From NCBI GenBank assembly GCA_025618425.1, contig CM046850.1, positions 1,095,819-1,159,818 on the forward strand: 64,000 nucleotides of DNA, written 5' to 3'. The notes beneath the pieces were generated by a model. It was not told where the DNA came from. It saw only the letters and a list, made by a program, of their open reading frames with translations, and ran no database searches. The stretch comes from Heliocidaris tuberculata. Lineage: Eukaryota; Echinodermata; Echinoidea; Camarodonta; Echinometridae. Made by a program: the position numbers and the translations under genes. Position 1 is the first letter of the stretch. Every line of letters begins with the position of its first letter. Below are positions 25,091 through 37,000 of this stretch, piece after piece.

Positions 25091-28000
25091 TATCTCCTTC
25101 TATCACCTCTCTTTGTCTATCTCTATCTTGTTCCCTTTCTCACCTTTTCTCTCCTTTTCTCTGTATTTCCCTCTCACTTTCTCCCTTTCTCCCTTTCTCC
25201 CTTTCTCCTTCCCTTTCTCACTTTCTCTCTTCCTTTCTCTCCTTTCTCTCCCTTTTTCTCTCTCCCTTTCTCTCTCCCTCTCTTCTCTCCCTTTCTCTTT
25301 CCCTTTCTCCCTTTCCCCCTTACTCCCTCTCTTCTCTCCCTTTCTCTTTCCCTTTCTCTTTCCCTTTCGCTCTTCCTTTCTCTCCCTTTCTCTCCTTTCT
25401 CTCCCTTTCTCTCCTTTCTCTCCCTTTCTCTCTCCCTTTCTCTCCCTTTCTCTCTCCCTTTCTCTCACGTTCTCTCTCTCTCTCCCTCTCTTCTCCCTTT
25501 CTCTTTCTCTTTCTCTTTTACTTTTTCTCTTCCTTTCTCTCCCTTTCTCTCTCACTTTCCCTTTCTCCCTTTCTCTCACCCTCTTTGCCTTTCCTTTATC
25601 CCTTTCCTTATCTCTCTTTTCTCTCTTTTTATCTTGGCTTCTTATCCTAGGTTGTTGTGACATTTGGTGTTGGATCAGCTGTTGCAAACACTATAACCAA
25701 TGACTTTCATTACATGGGTTCACCTTTCCTTATGGGCACTGTAGCTCTAGGTGAGTTATTATGCAGGGGCGGATCCAGGATTTTGTAGGGGGGGGGGGCA
25801 CACACAAATGCAGGTTTGTCAATTTTGCTTGAAGAGAGACCCGTATTTTTTTGGTCTCGCCAGCTCTCGAAAAGTTGCTCAGTGGGGGGGGGGGGGGGGG
25901 TGGGGGGTGGGGGGTGGGGTTATGCGGGTCTACTTCCCCTCCATAACTCTCTGACAAGCAAAAAAAAAAATTAAAAAAAAAGGTTTTGGGGTTCTAAAAG
26001 GGGGGAGGGGCACGGGCTGGATGTACCCCCCCCCCCATCCTAAATCCGCCACTGTAATCGAGCACACAGTTATGTTACCAGTGATGATGTTTAGGTAGCG
26101 TAGCGAAACGCAATGGCGCTTAAAGACGCAGAAAAGACACAAAGAGGAAAATTGCTAGTTTTGTCTGTGCTTGTGAAATTAGAATCAGACATATCTCATT
26201 AAAACTTTTCATATTATTTTGCTTAAAAGTGTTCAAAGAGGTAAATACTGTAATAATATTTGGGTTTTGCCTATATAGAATGAAATTATGATTTTGAATC
26301 GATTTGTCATATGTGTGTCTTTCCGTTTTACGCGCCATGACATTTCGCTAAGCTACCTTAGTGACCTGTCTCATTATCACCAATGAGTTGCTTGAATTAA
26401 TTTTCATTTTTGTGATTTGTCATTTCGTAAAACTTGAAAGTTTTGGATGTTTTGAATTGAATGTGACTTTTCTAGCTTGCTCAGCTATAACCGAGCTTAA
26501 TCCCAGAAGGATAGTGACTGGATATATTGAGGAAATGAGAAGCATAGGAAGAAAGCTTATCATATCGATAGATCATTTCATTGGGCTGACTGCTAACAGA
26601 AATACTTGTGCCGGCACATTCCCCCCAAAAAACTAGAGATAAAAATAGAAAGTCTTGATTGCCAATGTGTGAAGGGATAGGGCAAGGCACCTTGCAGGAA
26701 ACAATATTGTACACATACCATATTTTGAAGTGTGAAATGAGAGGGAGGATCTGGTTAATCTCATGCGGTTTATGCAGGCAAGCAAAAGAGGCAAATAAAC
26801 AATCATTTGGAATCTTTGATGTCAGTCTTACATCTTTTATTTGTTTACAGGAGGTGTGTGCAATGTGATGCCGATGATGTACAGCAGAATTGCATATTCA
26901 AGAAAACAGGTAAGAGATAAGGTTTTTATGAGATAAGGTTTTTATATCAGGAAGCAACCTTCTTGCCTGTACATAACACCTATGGTGCTGATACCAAGGG
27001 TGGGGAATTTCAGAAAGTAAAAACCATGTGTAGATTCTCCGAACAAGGGTACCGACAAGGGTAATGAATCAGTCAATGCCTACTTTCAATCTCAAAAGTT
27101 GTTTTCAGTCCTCCCAAACCACCTCCCTGGGATGTTATAAAGCCATATTTCACTCATTACGGACCAATAAATGTGTCAGTGCACACTTTCAACCTGCAAA
27201 ATTGCTTTGGTCCTCTCAGATCACCCCCATGGGATTAGGTAAAGCCATATTTCTGTCAATTTGAACCATGTGGAAACTATTTTCTGTCAAACCCTGTCTA
27301 GAAATATCACTAACTGTAACGGAGTAGGAAATGAGAGGTAAAAAAGGTTCTCTTAATCAAAACACATCCCTTAGTATCCATCAAGTCAGAAATGTGATCA
27401 TATTTTTGCCATGCAATGTTGTTGTCATTTTTAATGCATTGATAAAAAATAAGTCCAAGATTCATTCATATGATTTAACTTATTTGATGTCCAAAATTAC
27501 CGTGCATAAAATCCATTGACAGTTCACCCAAGTCTAAAGACATTTATTCCCAATTTTCCAAAGATAGATAAACCAGAGAAGTAGGAAAAAATACATTTCA
27601 ATGAAAATGAAGCCATATCCAGTACTAATTGTGAATGTTTGATCCTTTCAGATTTCCTTGTTTTGGTGGACTGTGTTTGCAGGCCTTGCTACATGCATGG
27701 TCCTCAATGTCTTGTGGTAAGTTGAATTTGATTTTTGTCTCGCCTGCGTAAGCAAAAAGCGAGACATTGGCACCGCTTTTCCGACGGCGGCGACGGCGGC
27801 GACAGCGGCGACGGCGTCAACGATTTTGGAAATACTCTCATTTCAAAAGTATATGTCCGATTTCCATGAAACTTGAACATAAGTGTTATAGAGTATCACA
27901 GACAATGTGGAACAAATTTCAGGTCAAAAGTCAAGGTCAAAGGTCAATTAAGGTCAATTGAGTAAAATTGTGTTCCAAAAACTTAAAGTAGAATTTCATT

Positions 28001-31000
28001 GATTTTGAATATTGATTTAATTTTTATTATTGCATAGGTGAAGCTTAGATTGAACAAGGTTATCAAAATTCAACGCTTGGAAACATTTGAAGTAATGATT
28101 ATTATCAATTATAAAATGATATAACACAGCCCCGCTATAGCACCTATAGAGCTCTTTGAACGCTGCTGAGATATGTGACGTCATACCGGGGAGCAATCCT
28201 TCCTAAGCAGATGATGCCCCATAACATCTTATACATTTTCAGTGCCTGTTTTGTCATCTCATCTTCACTTATTTCTCTTACTTCACTAGCGTCAGTATAA
28301 ATGCTTATTTGTTGCCTCACTCTAAATTTCCTGCATGGTATTATTTTGATGAAAAATGCAGCGTAAAAAAAATAAAGGAATCAATCGCTTGTAAACAAAA
28401 AAAGATGCCATTGTATTTTCAGCTGCATGCACCGCGGCATGTCGGCGTTTCAAGAGGGAACGAATACCATCCATGCTATAATTCAGCGGGCTTTACAATT
28501 CGAAAGTGTGATTTCTTTGATTGATCATTGACCCTTATCATGACTTTTTACAAACAAAAGATTTTAGTTACTAGAAACGGTTTCACTTCCCTTTTAGAAT
28601 GTGAAATACGGTCATGGTGAAACAAACCAAACTCTTTATAATTTAAAAATAATTGCATTACAGTTACGTTCACTTGATATAGGACGTCGTCTGCTTAGGC
28701 AGGATTGGCACCTGATGTGACGTCACGAAAACATTGGTATATTTCTGGCGAATCGCTCGGATATCCCAGATGCTGAGAAGTGTTTTTATTTGTGTTATTT
28801 TTTAATCATCAAACACGCAGTTAACGTAAAACTTATACGATTACCATCTGCAAGCTTTCTAGTTTCTAGAGATACATTATTGAGCATATTTGTGATTTGC
28901 TTTGAATATCTACTTTAACCCAAGGTTAAGTTTTTGAATTTTTACTTTGTTTCAAAAGTATTTGTTCAAATTCTTTGAAACTTGGCATCATTCTTGGTAG
29001 GGATTGTCTTCATGTCACCCTCTTTCAAATGAATACCCAAATCTTATATTTTCATCACATTAAAGGTCAGCTACTGACAGTTTAACTTGGTTAAGTTTTG
29101 GGTAAATTTCAGTTTTGTCTCTACATACAGTACATGTACATGTATGTACATGTACATGTAGTATGTGCATGTATTGTACACATGCATTTGACTTCTTTGC
29201 TGGTAGTGGATTTCAACCAAAATTGGCAGGGATCATCCTTAGGCAAGGAGGATCAAAGTTAATATAGATGGGGGTACCTAGCAGGGGGAGGGGAGTCTTG
29301 GGGGCACCACCCCCAAGAGCACCAATAATGACAGTAATTAGATTCATATTTGCTTCTTCTTTAAGCCCTGATTGGTAGGTGAGCCTGATCGGTTAAGAGT
29401 GAGCATTGGGGTGAAAATTTAATTTTCAGATTTTTATGATGAAATCACTTTCAGGTTTTTCACTAATATCTAAAGTTACTAAAATTCACGTTTGTTTAAT
29501 TGAAAAGGTCGGGAAAGTCATTGGATTGGCCCATTTTTCAACAGGGGTGATGAACACTAATGTCACGGACGGACATTTTCTAGAGAGATTGATTTGGTCC
29601 TAGTTTAACACTCTCTAAACTTTCTTGGGATTTGTTAGCAAATAATTATAGATCAAACACCATTCCATTGAAAACCAAAAAATATTTGAAAATATTTGTA
29701 CAGAAATGGTTGTGCCGCATGGTCATTCACATCTTGATGCAAATTTGTCCGTCCGTGACAGAAAAAAGTTGTAAAAGTTTTTTTTTCCATTGGTGGGGCA
29801 AAAATGAAAACAAAAACCATGCTGAGCTATCTCACTAGCTAGAGACCTATACCATGTATGAATAAAATCTTGATCAATTAAATATACATATACTAAAAAC
29901 GAATTTGAAAATTGTCACGGACGGACACTAATTTTGTCACGGACGGACACTGCAATATACTGAAATGGTAAATGCTGTGAGATTTCAAATTCAATGAATT
30001 GTTTTATTGTTTATTGGTTCATGGAACATATTTCATCCAAAATATCACGTACAGTGAGACCTGTCTATAAAGACCACTCAAGACAGACAAGAAAAGCTGT
30101 CTTTACAAGCAGGTGGTCTTTACGTACATGTACAGGTTCCTTTAATACATGATTTAATGAGAAACAGTTTTAAAGGAAACAAAAATTGTGGTCTATATAG
30201 ACAGGTAGTCTTTCTATACAGGTGGTCACTAAAGCAGGTTGGACTGTATATGGTACTGTGATCCCCTATATCAATGCAAAAATTACCCCCCACCCCACCC
30301 CAATTTTTTTCTTTTTCAAGCTAATAAATGTCATAAAAACCTAATGATTTTGCTATGGCTCTAATGGGAGCCAGCCTGCATTGTCAGTCTGCAAAAGACA
30401 TCCATTACAGGTGTTTACAGAAGATGAATACTTATTTCCTTACTTATTTATTAATATCATTACTGCTATTATTGTATATTTTTGGTCATCAGCAACGTGT
30501 AAAAGTTTTAGATTCAACATTAATACTGAAGCTTGATCAATATTCAAATTGAATTACAAGTTGTCTTTGAAAATTATAAACATTGGAGTTCAGATGTGTA
30601 TTAGACTGTAAGAGCCATGTTTGGACTCTATTTTGTAAGAATGTTTTGAATTAGTTGTAACATTTGAGACAGATAGCAATTCTTTGTAGTTCAGGATCAC
30701 ACACAGTTAACAATTTTTTTAAAATGATGTAATCACATAACATAAGAAGAAACCTTTTTAGACAATATATAATTTCAAATGCTCATAATTGAATTGGTTG
30801 CATCAACCCTGGAACAGTTTTTTTATGGGGAAGGGGGTCAGAAAGTTATAATATATGACTTACACTAGTCGTGTTGGGCAATCCCTCAACTAACATGACA
30901 TAATTAGGCTCTATATGGGCTTTACACAATCAGCTGTTGCCATTAGGGCCTTTGTCCAGGAAGCTAACATTGTTTTTAAAGTGATAGAGACATTACTGAA

Positions 31001-34000
31001 AAAGTAAACTATGGTATGAGAAAGATTTAGACAATGATTTGCATTTCACGATTTGGTTTTCACCCTCTTAGAGAGAACTATTGAAAAATATGAGATGTTA
31101 TAAAGAGTACTGGTATGTGATGTTGTAAGCGAAATGAGAAATTTTACTTTCTATATTGATAATGACCAATCACACATAATCCTATTTCTACATTACCTCT
31201 ATGTTTGAAACAAAATATATGACTTTGAGCTGTAAAGTAAATTAAAATACTGAATACTGATGTTTGATTTCAGTCCACCTACATGACTGTAATGTAAAGG
31301 GTTATATTTTGAAAGCTTACATCACATTCTTCTCAACATGTTCATTTTGGTCTGTAGCATATATTGTACATGTACAGTTGTACACTACATGAGTATGCAC
31401 TTGTACATTGTGTATGTACACTACAATACAGGCATCCACTTTTGACATAGATTCCACTTAAGAACTAAGTTTTTCAAGCTAAGTTTTGCTTAATAGTGGA
31501 ATAAAATCAATTTTAAACAAAAAGTAGAAAGCACGAAGTACGTATGCACGATTTTAGATAGGAACACATGCAGTTTTTAAAGTGAATGTCCGTCCGTGAC
31601 GCTCAAAATGTCCGTCCGTGACGCCCAAATGTCCGTCCGTGACAAAAAGTTTTCGGACCTCTAGCAAAAGTTACAGCTTGCTTTAAAATTCTATGTATGT
31701 GACAGGGAAGTCAATTTACTGGACTAACATTTGCAGTTAAAAAAATTTGTCAGTGACAGCTTGTTTAGATAGAAAAGACAAAAGATTACCGATAAGTCAA
31801 GAAACCCATTTCTATCTTGTCCGTCCGTGACATTGAATATTTAATGGATTCTATTTTTAGTAGGTAACCATGGCAACCAAATTTTATCATCATTTAGCAC
31901 CTTCAGTGGTACCCTTCACAATGAAACATAAAACAGCTCAACACATCTCATAACTAATTTTTTACAGGCCTTCAAACTTTCAAAATTTGTCAAATGTCCG
32001 TCCGTGACTAACCGATCAGGCTCAGGTATAATCCTTAAAGGAAGGAGACCTCAATTTCTGAAACAGGGTACCTTGCCTCCAAGGGGGCTCAGGGGCAGCA
32101 GCCCTTAAAGTGCCCCTGTTGTGAAAATGAGATATTTGTTAAATGCATGGCTGAGTTCTAACCAAACTAGGTAAGAATCATCCTTAGGCAAAGAGGATCT
32201 AAATGAATGCAAATAGGGTACCTATCCCTTAACCCTTTCAGGACAGGAATTATTTAAGGCCTAAATTGATCACAATTTGTTCTTCAAATTGGCAACAATA
32301 ATATTTTTCTTTTAGTGCTACATGGTTCTAATAAGGTGTAATGTGTTCTAAAATAATATATATGGTTAAGAGTTTTGTCGAAAAGTTGAAAAATTGCCAA
32401 TTTTGATGAAAAACAATGATTTTGAACCTCTCAATGTGTTGCCAATTTAAGGATCTCAAAGTTTATTCTCGTTTTTAAAATTCCTGGCATCAAACGCAAT
32501 ATGGTTATGCAATAAAAATGGACATAGTGTGTGTAGAAAATTTTGCTCTTTCTACTCATGCATCTGGTATATTTTTTAGAGCTCTGGATCAAAAGTTATT
32601 GAGTTATTGAGGGGGGGGGGTTAAAAGCCCCCCCCCCCCCCCCCCCAAAAGAGCCTGTGACACCAAATTGACATTTTTCTTTATTCTGTAAAAACGTATT
32701 GCCACATGTACATGTAGATTGTAAGCAAACTAGGTAGGAATCATTGTTAGGGGAATTAGACTTCAAGTTGTTCAAGTATTGTAGACCATTATCTTCAAGG
32801 GGTCTGATGGAGGGTCACCACCGGCACCCCAAAAGTGTCCATTGGCATTTACTAGTATTTCATGTACACATATTCTGCTGCTTTAAAACACACAGCTTGA
32901 TTTCAAATGAACTTCACCATCCAATAAATCTTACTTGAAGGGATTTAAGTTATACAGATGGGGGGGGGGGGGGGGGGGGGAGGCTCAGGGGCAGCACCCC
33001 TTAAGTGTTCCAACCTTTGATTTTTCACCAAGTGAAAATTTTGCCCCAAAAATTGCGTGATGCAGGCGAGACTGCCCTGGGCATTTTCCTTGTTTAATTG
33101 TTGTTGTTGTATCCATTTTGTACCATATTTATGTTGTGTAAGATATTTGAGAGGTCAACTTGTGTAAATAACCCAGGTCACTTTCTGATAAAATGCATTT
33201 AAACTATGCTCTTTTTTTTTATAGCGATGTTGACCAGAGTAAAATTTTGCAGTATATACAGGGTGAGATAAGAGCCACCCCGGGCTATACATGGTAGATG
33301 AGAAAAATGGCATGATAGGAATTTAGAACAGGACAGCTGACTTTAATTTGACCTTTGAAAATGACTGTGGAATTGTAACTATTATAGAACGGGTTCCAGA
33401 ATGCAGGCATTCTAATTGGTTTAATAAATGATACCACGTGACCGTGCATTTTTCTTTCCTACCCTCATGACCGTGCAAAAAAATTCCCATCAAAAAGTGA
33501 TAATGCACGGCAGAAAGTGATAATGCACGTCTGATTATGTATTTACAGTGAGGAGCTGGTTTATCTAATTCTAGGCTAACCCATCTTATGTGAGTTACTT
33601 ATGCATGCCTTTAAACCAGTCAATAAATATCTACTGATCTGGTAGAAAAACGTACAAGTAACATATTGCTGATGATCTCTGGAAAGCAGGGGTTAAAGGG
33701 CAATCCAACCTTGGTAATAAGAAGATTTGTGTGAAAGCAGAAAAATAAGAAAAACAGGATGGTGAAAGTTTGAAAGAAATCGGACAAGGACTAAGAAAGT
33801 TATGGATGTTTGAAAAATGAAATCACTACATCTATGCGAATCTCAAATTGGCAATTTGGTGAGTCAATTGTGACATTTTTGTGGACAACTCTCCCATTTG
33901 TCGTACTCAAAAATATTAATTTGCGGTTTTCTTCGAGGCGCTTTTACCTTCGGGGCAGTACTCAAAATATATTGGAGATAGCATATTGTTATAGGTCTTC

Positions 34001-37000
34001 ATGAACGAAAAGATTCTACTGAGTAATGCATTTTGAAAAAAAGTGACATTTTAGTCATTTTGTGTGTTGGAGGGAATGGGGGAGTTGTCCACAGCTACAT
34101 CACAGTGACATTACCTATTCGGCCACTTTAAAATTCCCATAAGCATAGTGATTACAACTTTAAAAAATTCATAACTTTCTTATTGCTTGTCCGATTTCGT
34201 TCAAACTTTCACCAATCTGCTTCTCTGATTTTTTCTCTTTCTTTCAAAGCAACTTGCTATTAAGGGTGGATTTCCCTTTAACAGGGGAAGCATTGACCTG
34301 GGCTAATTTTACACTACCGCTTACAGGTTTTGGCATCGGTGTCGCTCCGTTAACCGCACTGAACAACGAACGGTTAACGGTGAACGGTATCTCCCCGATC
34401 CCCGATGTTCGATGCCTCACCGATAGCTCACCGCTAGCTTCCCGTTGGCTCACCGATGGCTCACCGCTGGCTTACCGAATTAGTTTCGGTGAATAACCGA
34501 TGCGTGTGCTGAGTCTGCAAGCGCGCATAACTCTCGAAAGTCGCACGCCCTATTAAAAAAAAAAAGCATTGTGACGTCATAATGGCTAACTTTGCAAAGA
34601 TGTACGGGATCGCGCGCCATTGTTTAATGACTCAAAACGATGGTTCCATGACATTTGCTCCTGCGACAATTGCTCCGGTTTAGGTTTGTCATGTTAATCC
34701 TAAACCTAAACCTAACCCTAACCCTAACCCTAACCCTAATCCTAATCTTCACATTGTCCTGAACAAAAAACCAAATCATGACCTTGACCTTAACCTTTGA
34801 CCTTTCGAGATATGGACGGAGGAGCAAACGTCGCAGGAGCAAATGTCGTGTCACCCAAAAGGATACATGCATGCGGGACAGTGAGTTTCATGATGTACAC
34901 GTGCGATTTTTATTTTACCTTGTACACATTTGGTCAGGATATGCACATTATTGAGCCAGTTATATTTACATCAAAAAAAAATAATATGTTCATACTCAAA
35001 CATGGAGCACTTGGTAACTCACTTATTTCATAAAACATACATTCGAAGACCAAATTCACCCGTGGAAGTGCATGCATTGCGCGAATTTACATTGGAAGTG
35101 CTTGTAGTTACTTAATAGTACATGTATGCTGATAGTATTCAACTGTATTTTAATGTTTATTAATTACATTTGGTGTAATTTAACTTTAGATATGTCCTTC
35201 TTTCTGTCCACGCATACAGGTCCGACACCGACAGGTGCCACTTATGTATACCGGCTTGAAAACGGAACGAGTTGTTTCATTGCCATCTTTGTTATTGTTA
35301 AATGTTTTATGTTGGTTTCCATCATTTTTAATTGCATTTAAAGATCATAGAAGTTTTTTTTAAACTGTAGTAATTGCACAGGGGCTGATCCAGGATTTAC
35401 CGGGGGGGGGGGGGGGGGGGGTGTGACACCAACTCTAAAATTTTGTGACAAGCAAACAAAAATGGTGAGTAGCATTTTTAGGTGTCTTTTTCGGCACTTT
35501 CCCCAAAAGGAAGGGCACTAAAGACGGCCCCAAAGAAAGCTTCACACATGCTTCCATGAGCTCTTTTCGTCGGGGAGGGGGGGGGGGGGGGGGTTACGGG
35601 CCAGCTGCGCACCCCCCCCCCCCCCCACCGGATCCGTCAATGATAATTGCACGATGTTTACGAAAATAGTTGTGCATGGTGCTTGATATAATGCTCACGA
35701 CCATCTTGCCGCCTGCATATCCCTGATCGTAACCACATAATAACATACACGTATATGTTGACCGACCATTTCTCAAGTGTCGCCTTTCACATCCACGTTA
35801 TAATTTGTATATTCATGATTGGGCAGTTTTGTATTATTGCAGAACAAGCGATTATTAAACGGGCGTAGTTTTCAAACTCATGCATATTCAACAGTCGCTC
35901 CATACTCGCATGTGGCATCTCATAACTCGTACACTAACAGATGTTTTTAACATAAACGAGCTTGATCTGACACTCACAATTTCCTGAAACTTTAGCAAAG
36001 AAGTAAGAAATTACTGAAATCAGTACATGAGCGATATATCCAAAATAATATCCTCCATTATTCATGCGAAAGTGAAAAGCAAGGCAGTGGGAGGCAAAGG
36101 ATGTCTAGAGTGCGCGCGATCAACATTTTCATTCATAAAATTGGGCTTGTGACCTCATTTGACGAGCAGTCCGTTAATCACATGTCAAGACACGCGCAGA
36201 AATATGCCAACCAGCCAATGAAGGTATTGGGCATTGGGCAGAAAGGCGCTTGGTATAAAGAGATCGAATTTCAAAAGGGGACAACATGTGTGTTAAAGGA
36301 TGAAGTTACGGTCGGGCAGGGAAGAAAACTTGATATTTTTTGATGAATGACGAGTTTGATGAAGATGATAGTGATGATGATGATAATTGTTTTGACGATA
36401 TGATTATCAAGATAATGATGATTATGATGATGATAATGATCATAATCATGATATAATGATGCTTCCTTGATGTGATGATAATATAATAATGATCATGATG
36501 AATTAATGATAAGATTATATGAGTTAATGACGATGTGATGATGATATTATATATGATGATGGTATGATGATATGATGATCATATGTTCATATTTGATGAT
36601 GATGATATGATAGTTCATTTTCATCTCATGATACTGATCGAATTTTAAAAGGGAATCGCATGTGTGTTAAAGGATGAAGTTACGGTGGGGCAGGGAAGAA
36701 AACTTGATATTTTTTATGAATGGTGAGTTTGATGAAGATGATATTGATGATGATAATTGTTTTGACGATATGATTATCAAGATAATGCTGATGATTATGA
36801 TTATGATGATAATGATAATCATGATATAATGATGCTATGATGTGATGATAATATGATTATGATGATCATGATGAATTGATATGATTATAAGAGTTAATGA
36901 CGATATGATGATGATGTATAAAACTATAAATATATGATATGATGGTATCATGATGTGATGATGATGATATGATAGTTCATTTTCATCTCATGATACAGAT

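Larger units (their letters stand above)
27737..33095. mobile_element. repeat family D, copy 2, interrupted by nested elements
   Basis: It starts GTCTCGCCTGCGTAAGC and ends GCAGGCGAGACTGCCCTGGG. Comparison with copies 1 and 3 shows three interruptions: 27987-28914 (TTAA), 29381-32023 (AGGT) and 32229-32600 (family E). The flanking family D text resumes on the other side each time, with a small loss of 'TGCAAGATTGTTAGCAAAG' before the second. Confidence 0.8.

Noticed and set aside
24958..25703. Three overlapping + frames and one - frame of about 200-230 codons
   Set aside because: They cover the CT-rich repeat; Ser/Leu/Phe/Pro or Arg/Glu/Lys runs without any domain. Only the last part overlaps true exon 8, in another frame for most of them.
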